This document shows positions 8,249 to 16,178 of a stretch of 64,000 nucleotides of DNA, one piece after another. The stretch's first letter is position 1, and every line of letters starts with the position of its first letter. The translations under genes were made by a program, and so were the position numbers. The stretch is from Clostridium aceticum (GTDB lineage Bacteria > Bacillota > Clostridia > Peptostreptococcales > Natronincolaceae): NCBI RefSeq assembly GCF_001042715.1, contig NZ_CP009687.1, forward strand, positions 4,137,319 to 4,201,318, written 5' to 3'. A model generated the notes under the pieces. The model was not told where the DNA came from. It did no database searches and saw only the letters and a list, made by a program, of their open reading frames with translations.

Positions 8249-10798
8249 TTATTCTATTTCTCTTAACCTTTCTATAGCACTTCCTTTTTTAATGCTGTAA
8301 AATGCAACATAAGGCACAACTAATGATAGTGCAATCAGTATTGGATAGGTAATTAATAATGGAGATACAATGAACTTATAACTAAAGAACCATAATTCAC
8401 TGATAATGCCCCAAATTACCCCTACAGAAAATATAATTCCTAATATCAACGAAAGAATCATGGTGTAACCAGCATAATATAGACCTTCAAAACATAGCAT
8501 TTTCTTCAGTTGCTTACCTGTCATACCTATACTTTGTAACATAGCAAATTCCTTTCTCCTTGCCCATATGCTAGTGAACATAGCGTTTATAAAATTTAGT
8601 ATCCCGATTAAACCATTTATAAAGCTAAGTATACCTCCAACCACAATTAGCATGTTTTGAAGGTCTTTAAAGTTATCTACATAGGTTTGCTTAGATTCAT
8701 AATTCATAAGAGGTTCTGTCTTATTGATGTATTCCTTGATAAGTTTCTCCATATCCTCTTCCTTGCCATCCTCCACATTGAATGCATAAGTCATAACAAC
8801 AGGTTTGGTAACTATCTTTAAGTATTCTTCTTCTGGTAAATACATAGCAAATTCATCAAAGAAACGAGTAGACATAGAATATGTTTTTATTCTAGCTTTT
8901 GCCATAACTTCGTATTCATGTTCTTTACCATCTACTGTTATCTTGACAGTGTTCCCTATCCCATAATGGGATGTATTCCAAAGTATATCCCCATGGTCAC
9001 CTTCATGAACTCCCTCAATGATGTATTTTCCGCTTTTCAGTTTTTCTATATCCAGTTTTCCTTCCACAATATCTAATCGTAAAAGGGGAAAATCCTCCAT
9101 ACCATATAAGTCTAATTTTGGCTGTCCATCCATAGCTTCATTTAACGGATCCCCAAAATAGCTAAGTTCATTAGGATCTTCCCGGTATATGGAACAATCA
9201 CCAACATAAATATTATAGTAAATCCTACCGCCTTCTTCAAAGCCCTCTTCTTTCTCTACTTCAGATATAAAACTTTCACTAAGTTCATCTTCTTCAAATC
9301 GAAAATGGTTCAGATTGAAATAATTGGCATGGCCGATGAGGAAATCAGCATCCACAAATTTGGAGATATATTTGTCCATATCAAAACCGCTAGAGATTGT
9401 AAACACCGAATTGAGTAGTACCAAACTCAGGGTCATAGATATAATAGCGATGATGGTTCTTTTCTTATTTCTCCCAAGGTTAGATAGCGCCATTTTCCAT
9501 AGCTTTCCACCATCGGTGGTCTCCTTAGTGTTTTTGTTTGTTTTCTGGCTGTTTTCGCTATATCGTACCGCCTCTATAGGCGAAACCTTCCCTGCAATTT
9601 TACCAGGCTTTTGAATACTAATAAACACTGTTATTAAAGCAAATATTGAAGCACCTATGAAAATGAAAGGGTTTAAGGAAACAATAGCATTTTCACCACC
9701 AAAACTTGTAACACCCATAACCATTGGTAGTAATACCTTGCCAAGTAAAAATCCTATACAAAGACCAATTGGGATACCTATTACAGCTAATAAAATGGCC
9801 TGGCATGAGATCATTCTTTTGATTTGTTTGGATGTTGTACCGATTGTCTTTAATAAGCCATATAGTTTGATATCTTTAATAACGGAAATTTGAAAAATAT
9901 TATAAATGATCAAATAACCTGTACTCATGATTAATAGCAATAAAATAAGTACAGAGATCATCGTTACTGGGTCAGCCTTTGAAAAATTACTTGATAGATA
10001 GGCCCAGTTTACATTATTCACTATATCAGTAGGTATCAATTCACTTTTTTCATTATCCTTAGGAATTGTATAGCCACCATCACTAATTACCCTGTATAGT
10101 TTTTCCTCTATATTAAAACTATTCTTAAACATAATATAAGCATTGATAGACCCCGTCATATTACCATCAACCTTAAATGTATTTTCAAATTTATCAGCAT
10201 ATAAATCCATAAACCCATGAGAAACAATGATAAATCCTGTATTAAAAACAGGATCACTTTCCCAGAAGCCTGATAATATAAAAGTAGTTTGTAGGTGCTC
10301 TCCCTTTATTGTATATGTAAGAGGAACTTGAGCTCCAGTTTCATGAGGAACCCCTAATAAGTCCAAAGTTTTCGTATCAGTGATAATTTCATTTGCTTTT
10401 ACTGGAACATCTCCTGTAGTGGGTTGGCAAAACCCAAGTTTCATAGCGATTTCGTCCATATAGTACATTTCTACAGGACGTTTTAAAAACTCAGGGTTAT
10501 CTACACGATCTGCAGCGACTTTATTATAGCTTATTTCATCAATCAAAGGATGGCCTTTCATATTGTTATACTGCTCATCAGTTATATATTTTAGTACAGC
10601 ATGTCCGTCTCCACCAGCCTGCCTTACGGTATGTTTTTGAAAGGACTCTACCATACCCATACTAATGGTGAAAAGGCTTGTAAATAATACTGTTGTCAAG
10701 GCTATTGCAATAATCGCCATTAGATTTCTAGTTTTGCTTGCTCTAAAACTTTTAAAAGCTAGGTTCCTGATAATTCTTTTGTTCTTCACCTTAATCAT
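8249..10798 (-). CDS. ABC transporter permease, FtsX-like (849 aa)
   Basis: A large membrane component of a MacB/FtsX-type ABC system. The layout is two repeats of the FtsX unit: a membrane helix at residues about 20-45, an extracytoplasmic domain, three helices at about 280-400; then a helix near 450, a second extracytoplasmic domain, and three helices at about 710-835. Such transporters move peptides or lipids from the membrane, or use ATP hydrolysis for mechanical signalling, rather than importing small solutes. It overlaps the ATPase gene by eight bases and is followed only by the convergent nitroreductase-like gene. With the kinase and response regulator upstream it forms a four-gene module of the kind that senses and resists peptide antibiotics. 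The substrate is inferred from context only. Confidence 0.9.
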   Translation of the reverse strand: MIKVKNKRIIRNLAFKSFRASKTRNLMAIIAIALTTVLFTSLFTISMGMVESFQKHTVRQAGGDGHAVLKYITDEQYNNMKGHPLIDEISYNKVAADRVDNPEFLKRPVEMYYMDEIAMKLGFCQPTTGDVPVKANEIITDTKTLDLLGVPHETGAQVPLTYTIKGEHLQTTFILSGFWESDPVFNTGFIIVSHGFMDLYADKFENTFKVDGNMTGSINAYIMFKNSFNIEEKLYRVISDGGYTIPKDNEKSELIPTDIVNNVNWAYLSSNFSKADPVTMISVLILLLLIMSTGYLIIYNIFQISVIKDIKLYGLLKTIGTTSKQIKRMISCQAILLAVIGIPIGLCIGFLLGKVLLPMVMGVTSFGGENAIVSLNPFIFIGASIFALITVFISIQKPGKIAGKVSPIEAVRYSENSQKTNKNTKETTDGGKLWKMALSNLGRNKKRTIIAIISMTLSLVLLNSVFTISSGFDMDKYISKFVDADFLIGHANYFNLNHFRFEEDELSESFISEVEKEEGFEEGGRIYYNIYVGDCSIYREDPNELSYFGDPLNEAMDGQPKLDLYGMEDFPLLRLDIVEGKLDIEKLKSGKYIIEGVHEGDHGDILWNTSHYGIGNTVKITVDGKEHEYEVMAKARIKTYSMSTRFFDEFAMYLPEEEYLKIVTKPVVMTYAFNVEDGKEEDMEKLIKEYINKTEPLMNYESKQTYVDNFKDLQNMLIVVGGILSFINGLIGILNFINAMFTSIWARRKEFAMLQSIGMTGKQLKKMLCFEGLYYAGYTMILSLILGIIFSVGVIWGIISELWFFSYKFIVSPLLITYPILIALSLVVPYVAFYSIKKGSAIERLREIE

Positions 10799-11471
10799 TT
10801 GTTACACCGCCTATTATTTTCCCATCCTCAAGACGAATGATTTCATCAGCCATCTGAGCTATTTCTTCATTATGAGTGATCATGACAATCGTTTGATTAA
10901 AGCGTTTACTGGTTACTTTTAGTAGTCCTAAAACATCCAGACTTGTTTTGCTATCTAGATTTCCAGTAGGCTCATCTGCCAGTATAATTGCTGGTTTAGT
11001 AGCTAATGCTCTTGCAATGGCTACCCGTTGTTGTTGTCCACCAGAAAGATTATTTGGTAGGTTTTGAAGCTTTGTTTCTAAGCCTAAGGTACTAATAATT
11101 TCATCAATATAGATCTTATCAATTTTATTGCCATCTAACTCAATAGGTAGCGTAATATTTTCATATACATTTAATATAGGCACAAGATTGTAGCTCTGAA
11201 ATATAAATCCTATCTTTCTCCTTCTGAAAATAGTTAGTTCATCTTTTTTTAGTGTAAGTAACTCAACCCCGTCTACCTTTACTGTTCCCTTAGTAGCTTG
11301 ATCAAGACCTCCTAACATATGTAGCAAAGTAGATTTGCCACTACCTGATGTGCCTACAATTGAGACAAACTCTCCCCGTTGTACCGAAAGATTTACACCA
11401 TCTAAAGCTTTTACTAAGTTTGGTCCTTCACCGTAATACTTACTTAAGTTATAGGTTTCTAAAATCCCCAT
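10791..11471 (-). CDS. ABC transporter ATP-binding protein
   Basis: A 226-residue ATPase of the MacB/LolD/SalX class. Walker A is GTSGSGKST (residues 40-48), the Q-loop region is [18 protein letters not shown], the signature is LSGGQQQR and Walker B is [14 protein letters not shown]. It should power the FtsX-like permease, whose start codon overlaps its 3' end. A GGAGG site is correctly spaced before the ATG. The 110-base gap to the kinase gene is AT-rich, with a partly palindromic stretch (ATAGTTTATACC and GGTATAAACTAT, 11492-11524) that could be an operator for the response regulator. Confidence 0.94.
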   Translation of the reverse strand: MGILETYNLSKYYGEGPNLVKALDGVNLSVQRGEFVSIVGTSGSGKSTLLHMLGGLDQATKGTVKVDGVELLTLKKDELTIFRRRKIGFIFQSYNLVPILNVYENITLPIELDGNKIDKIYIDEIISTLGLETKLQNLPNNLSGGQQQRVAIARALATKPAIILADEPTGNLDSKTSLDVLGLLKVTSKRFNQTIVMITHNEEIAQMADEIIRLEDGKIIGGVTND

Positions 11472-11491
11472 GAATTAACCTCCATATAAAA

Positions 11492-11524
11492 AATATAGTT
11501 TATACCTTCCTATGGTATAAACTA
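11492..11524. promoter_or_regulatory. Inverted repeat upstream of the ABC transporter genes
   Basis: ATAGTTTATACC (11492-11503) and GGTATAAACTAT (11513-11524) are perfect inverted 12-mers separated by nine bases, about 20 bases upstream of the ATPase start. A response-regulator binding site or a hairpin in the mRNA would both fit. The dyad lies between the kinase and transporter genes, where such regulators often act. Confidence 0.5.
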
Positions 11525-11581
11525 TAACAAACCAATCTTTCTCAAATCTTTCTGAAATATAACAGTTTTGAAAGATTTGCT

Positions 11582-12496
11582 TCATTTTGGTAGAAAGATA
11601 GAAAAGGTGGAGCCCTTTCCTACAATAGAAGAAACTTTAATGTATCCACCTTGCTTTGTAATAATCTCCCTTGCAAGGAATAACCCAATGCCTACACCCT
11701 CATATTCGTTTACATCTATAGAACGATAAAACCTCTTAAAAATAGAGTTAATATCTCCCTCTCTAATGCCTACTCCATTGTCTACAACATCAATTTTATA
11801 AAACATTTCATAAGGGATTACTGATACTGAAATATCGCCTCCCTCTGGTGTATACTTAATGGCATTATCTATAATATTGTATAGCGCCTCCTCTGTCCAT
11901 TTTTTATCGAAAATAGCCATACAATCTTCATCTATTGTATTAATTTTTAAATTCTTGTCTTCTACTTTTTTCTTTACTTTATTATAAACATCAGTGACTA
12001 AGTTCAAAACAGAGTTAAGCTTCGGTATCACAGAAATAATATCTGTTTCCAATCTAGACATTTTTACCAAAGCTTGTATCAGGAAATCAAGTTTTTCAGA
12101 CTGTATTGTGATCTGATTCATCATTTCTGAACAACTATTAGGAAGGTCTTCCTGCTCATTTAATAACTGTGAATAGAGAAGGATATTAGCAATAGGAGTT
12201 TTCGTTTGGTGGGAGATATCAGATATTAACCCTTTAATTCTTTCTTTCTCTGTAGCAAGATTATTTTCAGAAGATAGAGACATACTTAAAAATCTACTTA
12301 GCTTTGCTTCTAATGCTGATAGCCTAGATTCATCATAAGAAGATTCTGAGAAACTTCCGCTTATTGCACGATCCAACATATCATTCATTCTATTTATGTT
12401 GGCTTTAATTTTATATCTATATACAACAATAGTCACGAGAGCAGTAACAAAAGAAGCTATGGTAAATCCAGTAAGTATAATATTGCTTTTATTCAT
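11582..12496 (-). CDS. Sensor histidine kinase
   Basis: A 304-residue membrane kinase. There is one N-terminal membrane helix (residues about 7-27) with almost no external loop, then a coiled linker, the phosphoacceptor box SDISHQTKTPIANI with His96, and an ATPase domain with the N box (ALYNIIDNAIKYTPEGG), G1 (VDNGVGI) and G2 (EGVGIGLFLAREI). The lack of an external domain suggests it senses its signal in or through the membrane, possibly through the neighbouring ABC permease, as in Bce-type modules. The start ATG overlaps the end of the response regulator gene by eight bases, implying translational coupling. Confidence 0.92.
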   Translation of the reverse strand: MNKSNIILTGFTIASFVTALVTIVVYRYKIKANINRMNDMLDRAISGSFSESSYDESRLSALEAKLSRFLSMSLSSENNLATEKERIKGLISDISHQTKTPIANILLYSQLLNEQEDLPNSCSEMMNQITIQSEKLDFLIQALVKMSRLETDIISVIPKLNSVLNLVTDVYNKVKKKVEDKNLKINTIDEDCMAIFDKKWTEEALYNIIDNAIKYTPEGGDISVSVIPYEMFYKIDVVDNGVGIREGDINSIFKRFYRSIDVNEYEGVGIGLFLAREIITKQGGYIKVSSIVGKGSTFSIFLPK

Positions 12497-13178
12497 TCTT
12501 ATCTACCATCCATATATAGCCTATACCATATACAGTTTGTATGTATTGTGGTTTTACAGGGTTATCCTCTAGTTTATTTCTCAGACGTTTTATGGTGACT
12601 GATAGAGCATTCTCATCAACAAAATTTGCATCATCTGTCCAAACTTTATCTATTAAAGTTGATCGTTCCATCACATTTCCTCTATTTACCACCAAGGTTT
12701 TAAGGAGTTTTTGTTCTGTCTTACTCAATTCAATCTTCATATCATTTTTATAAAACCTCATAGAACTAAAATCAAAATAAAAATTTCCAAGGTTGATTTT
12801 TTCATCCTTGTTCTCTTTTTTTCCCCGTCGTAGTAGCACAGATACTCTTGCACGCAATACCATTAAACTGAAGGGTTTAGTTACATAATCATCCCCTCCG
12901 AGCTCTAAGCCAGTTACCTCATCAATTTCCATATCATTTGCCGTCAAGAAGACAATAGGTACAGAAGAATGTTGCCTAATCTTTTTACAGAGATCAAAAC
13001 CACTTCCATCAGGTAAATTCACATCTAGTAGAATTAAATCAAACGCTGCCTCTGATAGATGATTTTCTGCTTCTCTCACAGTGAAACACTGTCTAAATTC
13101 ATAGTTTTCTTGTTTTAAGCTTAAAACAATACCATTGTTTAATGAAATATCATCTTCAACAATTAATATTTTAGTAAT
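12489..13178 (-). CDS. OmpR-family response regulator with an ATT start codon
   Basis: A 229-residue response regulator: receiver domain with the acidic pair at residues 9-10 (ILIVEDD), phosphoacceptor Asp52 (LILLDVNLPDG), Lys in VTKPF, then a winged-helix DNA-binding domain (SKTEQKLLKTLVVNRGN through YGIGYIW). The frame reads ITKILIVEDD from 13178, exactly where family members have MTKILIVEDD. A GGGGGG ribosome site lies seven bases before this ATT, and an in-frame stop lies further upstream with no ATG, GTG or TTG between. The next possible start (GTG at 13079) would delete the first third of the receiver including the acidic residues. I therefore call an AUU start, or a recent ATG-to-ATT mutation. 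It leads the kinase and ABC genes. Confidence 0.85.
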   Translation of the reverse strand: MTKILIVEDDISLNNGIVLSLKQENYEFRQCFTVREAENHLSEAAFDLILLDVNLPDGSGFDLCKKIRQHSSVPIVFLTANDMEIDEVTGLELGGDDYVTKPFSLMVLRARVSVLLRRGKKENKDEKINLGNFYFDFSSMRFYKNDMKIELSKTEQKLLKTLVVNRGNVMERSTLIDKVWTDDANFVDENALSVTIKRLRNKLEDNPVKPQYIQTVYGIGYIWMVDKNE

Positions 13179-13246
13179 TTTGAATCCCCCCTTGCCTACT
13201 AATTATTAGTCTCTAATCAATGACATAAAAGCTTTTTCATTGATTC

Positions 13247-13353
13247 AATTTTTATTATACTATATTTTTCCTTTATAACATGCATATATCTTTACATAAA
13301 AAATCACTCTTACTTATGGTACGGTTCACCGTAACATTGTAACAGCGGTTTTT
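13247..13353. repeat. 107-bp repeat, copy 2 (ends in att-like site)
   Basis: The second copy of the repeat at 2581-2688, about 90 percent identical. It lies just upstream of the response regulator and, as at copy 1, presents a TATAAT-like -10 reading toward the minus-strand gene. Confidence 0.75.
13314..13353. repeat. att-like site 3 (SCC/rlmH type)
   Basis: The core TTATGGTACGGTTC (13314-13327) differs from the rlmH 3' end by one base. The inverted arm CCGTAACATTGTAACAGCGG plus a T run follows (13329-13353). With the rlmH site at 14405-14432 it bounds the shortest unit, about 1.05 kb, containing the cysteine-rich protein. The rest of the 13179-13682 gap carries the long hairpin at 13533 and no gene. 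Confidence 0.6.
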
Positions 13354-13532
13354 CATTCCAGCCCCTCCGTCAACAACTATTATGTTGATCAGATTTAGTA
13401 CACCAAACACGAGTATTCTCTAAAAATAAACTAACTCACTTCCCCATATAAAATATCTGTTTTAACTTTTCTTAGTCGTAACTTTAGCTATGTTCGTGAC
13501 TGAGCTCTTTTTTCTTTTCTATAAACTTAAAT

Positions 13533-13571
13533 AACCCACTACCTCTGATAAACTATCAGAGGTAGTGGGTT
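13533..13571. terminator. Perfect 18-bp palindrome, probable terminator
   Basis: AACCCACTACCTCTGATA and its perfect complement are separated by three bases. It lies about 110 bases downstream of the cysteine-rich gene. There is no clear T run, so strong bidirectional hairpin termination or another structural role is possible. Confidence 0.55.
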
Positions 13572-13682
13572 TAACTTATGAGGGTAAATCACCATCAACC
13601 TATGCACGAACAAAACTCTATAGACTCACCTAATTAGCGGCGGCAATTTGAGGTTGCTTTTATTATGTTTTATAGTTCTCTA

Positions 13683-13979
13683 TTATTTATTCAAATAACA
13701 AGTAACGCAATATACTTCTCCATCTTCATTATTGCCTGATACAAACTTCAATTCCTTCCCACACTTTACACATTTTGAAACTATAAGTTCCTCTTCTTCA
13801 CAATCACTAATATATTTGTCACAAATTACCTCACACATATCCTCATCACAATCCGAACACTTGTTAGATGGGTAGCCATATTCACATTCATATTCTTCAG
13901 CGATGCCGTTTTGATTCATATCGTTTTCATCAATAATGCTTTTAAGATTTTTACAACTACTACAAATGCATTCACTCAT
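13683..13979 (-). CDS. Cysteine-rich putative zinc-binding protein
   Basis: A 98-residue acidic protein with many cysteines in pairs: CICSSC at residues 4-9, CSDC and DEDMC in the middle, and a C-terminal zinc-ribbon-like pair (CVKCGKELKF then VYCVTC). The middle section DENDMNQNGIAEEYECE resembles the opening of other small clostridial metal-binding proteins. It likely binds one or more zinc ions; a function is not evident. A good ribosome site (GAGGAGGCAATAGG) precedes the ATG. The start overlaps the stop of a short open frame upstream in an ATGA arrangement, suggesting coupling. It is the only clear gene in the unit between att-like sites 3 and rlmH. Confidence 0.65.
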   Translation of the reverse strand: MSECICSSCKNLKSIIDENDMNQNGIAEEYECEYGYPSNKCSDCDEDMCEVICDKYISDCEEEELIVSKCVKCGKELKFVSGNNEDGEVYCVTCYLNK

Positions 13980-14191
13980 CCTATTGCCTCCTCGAGTATC
14001 ATTCCATACAATGCTTGTGGTGCCATCGGCACGTCTTGTTTAGACATACAAACCTTACTAATAATAGTATACCAAAGTCCTGATATCCAGGCAATAAAAA
14101 CCCCTAGCTTCATATTAAAGCCACCTAAATTGAACATCTCCAAACCTAGTATTAAGTCCTCTACAGAAATCCCATAGCCTATACTGAGGTT
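13976..14191 (-). pseudogene. Short open frame coupled to the cysteine-rich gene, possibly a remnant
   Basis: Seventy-one sense codons are open from a stop at 14192, ending in a TGA that overlaps the next start codon. The translation is protein-like (ISVEDLILGLEMFNLGGF, then GVFIAWISGLWYTIISKV). The only ATG with room is at 14137 and lacks a spaced ribosome site. It may be the C-terminal end of a membrane or phage-type protein truncated by insertion at the rlmH site. The rest of the gap up to rlmH (14192-14404) shows no gene. Confidence 0.35.
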
Positions 14192-14404
14192 TCAAAATCT
14201 AACAACTTAGTTGCTTTTAAATATGTTTCGTGTAATCACTCTTTCTAATTTAATTATTTAAGGGCTACTCACTATCATACAGGCATTTCGTTTGTCTGCT
14301 ATATCCAGTTTAATTTTTCTGGGCTTATTTCATGGCCTTTCCAATGTCCCTATCCATATGATTTTACATTTTCATCAAACCCCTTTGGCTTACTGAGGTG
14401 GGTG

Positions 14405-14432
14405 AAAACCGCAGTCATTTATGATACGGTTC
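14405..14432. repeat. att-like site 4 within the rlmH 3' end
   Basis: On the plus strand AAAACCGCAGTCA (14405-14417) joins TTTATGATACGGTTC (14418-14432), the reverse complement of the final codons Glu-Pro-Tyr-His-Lys-stop of rlmH. This resembles, from memory, the staphylococcal SCC attachment site at the end of rlmH (orfX), where TATCATAAATGA is followed by TGCGGTTTTT. It is the reference copy for the three distal att-like sites. Confidence 0.65.
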
Positions 14433-14897
14433 ATTCCGAATAATCCTAAACCCCCTATAAATCTGCTCTAATAAAATCAGTTTCATTAGCTGGTGGGGGA
14501 AGGTCATGGGTGAAAAACATAGGCGATAGTCTGCTCTATTTATGACAGTTTCTGAAAGACCAAGGGAGCCTCCTATAATAAAAGCAATATTGCTATTTCC
14601 CCTTAGTCCTAAATCCTGTAGTTTTTGGGCTAATGCATCAGAGCTTAATAATTTGCCCTTTAAATCAAGTACTACTACATACATACCTTCCTTAATGTTT
14701 TTTATAATGCTTTCTCCTTCTCTGTCCTTCACACTTTCTTCCTCTGCTGGACTTAGGTTTTCTGGTGCTTTTTCATCTGGGACTTCTACAAAGTTTAATT
14801 TGCAGTATCTAGATAACCGCTTGCTATACTCATCGATTCCTAGCTTCAAGTACTTTTCTTTTATTTTTCCTACGCTTATAATTGTAATGTTCATCAT
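14415..14897 (-). CDS. rlmH: 23S rRNA pseudouridine-1915 N3-methyltransferase
   Basis: RlmH methylates pseudouridine 1915 in helix 69 of 23S rRNA, using SAM, on assembled ribosomes. The protein has the expected length of about 160 residues, the N-terminal [16 protein letters not shown], the SPOUT-knot motif [10 protein letters not shown] and the conserved end [14 protein letters not shown] start at 14897 (or the adjacent ATG at 14894), because the upstream GTG is part of the GGGAAGTG ribosome site. Its 3' end is an integration hot spot in staphylococci, and here it borders accessory DNA with repeated att-like sites. On the other side it ends the wal gene cluster, as rlmH does in Bacillus. Confidence 0.96.
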   Translation of the reverse strand: MMNITIISVGKIKEKYLKLGIDEYSKRLSRYCKLNFVEVPDEKAPENLSPAEEESVKDREGESIIKNIKEGMYVVVLDLKGKLLSSDALAQKLQDLGLRGNSNIAFIIGGSLGLSETVINRADYRLCFSPMTFPHQLMKLILLEQIYRGFRIIRNEPYHK

Positions 14898-15016
14898 TAA
14901 CACTTCCCTATGTGTTTTCTATATATATATAACCCATGAAACACTTACCCTTCAAAGATAACTTCTTCCTTCTTTATTTATGCTTTTGCTCTCTTCTGAA
15001 ACCACTAGAATCTTCC

Positions 15017-15550
15017 TCAGACTTTTTTTGTTCCTTCTTTCCAAGCAAATATCTTGTATATAATAAAAGATACCATAAGCCCAATAACAGCGCCTGCTAA
15101 GACATCTGTAGGGTAATGTACCCTAAGATATACGCGAGAAAAGCCCATTAAACAAGCTAGTGCTATTAATAATTTCTTATAAACTTTACTTTCTATCATC
15201 CTTATAATGACCCCTACTGTGGCAAATGCAATGAGTGTATGTCCCGATGGAAAGGAAAAAGATTGTGGTGCAGCAATACTTAGATTAATATTTTCTATTA
15301 CTAGAAAAGGTCTATTCCTTTGGATGATGTTTTTTAAGATGAGCTCTCCAGTAATAAAACCTAATAATATGGAGGATAGACTCATGTATCCTAGTTTTTT
15401 ATGCTTTTTACTGATCATAAGTCCTAGAGATATAATTAACCAAAGCAAACCATAATCTCCTAGTCTAGATAATAAAACCATAAATACATCCAGTGTAGCG
15501 TTTTGTAAATATCTATAGACAAATTCCAAAACCCTCAAATCTAAACCCAT
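15017..15550 (-). CDS. PAP2-superfamily membrane phosphatase
   Basis: A 177-residue integral membrane phosphatase with several hydrophobic helices. The three catalytic PAP2 motifs are present: ILKNIIQRNRP (KxxxxxxRP), SFPSGH (with the acid/base His) and SRVYLRVHYPTD (nucleophile His). Members dephosphorylate lipid phosphates such as undecaprenyl pyrophosphate or phosphatidylglycerol phosphate. Its place among the wal and murA genes makes an undecaprenyl-pyrophosphate role attractive but unproven. It lies between rlmH and the CxxH/CxxC gene on the same strand. Confidence 0.88.
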   Translation of the reverse strand: MGLDLRVLEFVYRYLQNATLDVFMVLLSRLGDYGLLWLIISLGLMISKKHKKLGYMSLSSILLGFITGELILKNIIQRNRPFLVIENINLSIAAPQSFSFPSGHTLIAFATVGVIIRMIESKVYKKLLIALACLMGFSRVYLRVHYPTDVLAGAVIGLMVSFIIYKIFAWKEGTKKV

Positions 15551-15623
15551 GAATTTCCCCCTTTTTCTTATACCTATCCGTCTACCACTTTGACATCAAG
15601 TATAAAGTGCTATTTATACATAA

Positions 15624-15670
15624 CAAAAAAAGCCTCTATTATTGAAACATAACGTTTTAATAAAAGCTTT
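15624..15670 (-). terminator. Terminator after the CxxH/CxxC gene
   Basis: On the minus strand AAAGCTTTTATTA pairs imperfectly with TAATAGAGGCTTT, followed by TTTTTT. It begins seven bases after the stop codon of the CxxH/CxxC gene. Confidence 0.65.
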
Positions 15671-15676
15671 TTTTCT

Positions 15677-15844
15677 TTAAACAACTAAATATTTTGGAAC
15701 ATGCTCGCAAAAGTGACAGGTTTTTGGAGCAGCCCAATCCGTAAAGGATACTGCTTCTAGTTCATATAAGTCCGGTGGTTGTTCATATACTTCTACAAAC
15801 TCCTCTATAGCATTATCTAAATGTTGATTACATACAACATACAT
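15677..15844 (-). CDS. CxxH/CxxC protein (YyzF/BA_5709 family)
   Basis: A 55-residue protein, MYVVCNQHLDNAIEEFVEVY... ending KTCHFCEHVPKYLVV. It contains the two defining elements of the CxxH/CxxC family: CNQH at residues 5-8 and CHFC at residues 43-46, together a likely zinc site. In Bacillus the homologous small gene sits beside htrA at the end of the wal cluster, exactly as here, which supports the call. A GGAGTGAG ribosome site precedes the ATG by six bases. The function is unknown. Confidence 0.88.
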   Translation of the reverse strand: MYVVCNQHLDNAIEEFVEVYEQPPDLYELEAVSFTDWAAPKTCHFCEHVPKYLVV

Positions 15845-15884
15845 ATTTCTCACTCCATCTTTTCAAATAACTATACTAACTAAT

Positions 15885-16003
15885 TATAGGTGTTAACTTA
15901 ACACAATTATTACCAAATTTTTCTGAAACTGTCCTTCTGAGGGTAGCGAAGGATCTTGGAATAACAAAGAATTCCAATTTATGGTTTAAGTTAACGCTAA
16001 TGC
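15885..16003. mobile_element. MITE-like element, copy A
   Basis: About 119 bp with ends TATAGGTGTTAACTTAA and, inverted, GCATTAGCGTTAACTTAAACC. The centre is TCTGAGGGTAGCGAAGGATC. It is flanked by a perfect 14-base direct repeat CTAACTAATTATAG (15876-15889 and 16004-16017), partly overlapping the left end, which looks like a target-site duplication. It carries no coding sequence and sits between htrA and the CxxH/CxxC gene. Confidence 0.75.
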
Positions 16004-16136
16004 CTAACTAATTATAGTATTTGTTTATTTTATTAGTTCATACACTGGATCTTTTTCTTTTATCTCTTATCTTTAATTTTATCTTTGATTTTATTCATTA
16101 TATACCAAAATATGTATTATTACAACGGGTTTGTCT

Positions 16137-16152
16137 TTTTTCACATGAAACA
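16137..16152. promoter_or_regulatory. Weak parS-like 16-mer
   Basis: TTTTTCACATGAAACA matches the parS consensus TGTTTCACGTGAAACA except for the second base and one central base. It overlaps the tail of the htrA terminator, so the match may be coincidental. Confidence 0.3.
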
Positions 16153-16175
16153 CCCCAAGGTATAGCCTTGGGGTG
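16151..16175 (-). terminator. Terminator after htrA
   Basis: A 10-bp perfect stem (CACCCCAAGG and CCTTGGGGTG) with a 5-base loop, four bases after the htrA stop codon. Confidence 0.7.
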
Positions 16176-16178
16176 TAT

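Noticed and set aside
2690..14400. A recombinase gene within the proposed cassettes
   Set aside because: All longer genes in this interval have other identities; no serine or tyrosine recombinase is encoded here.
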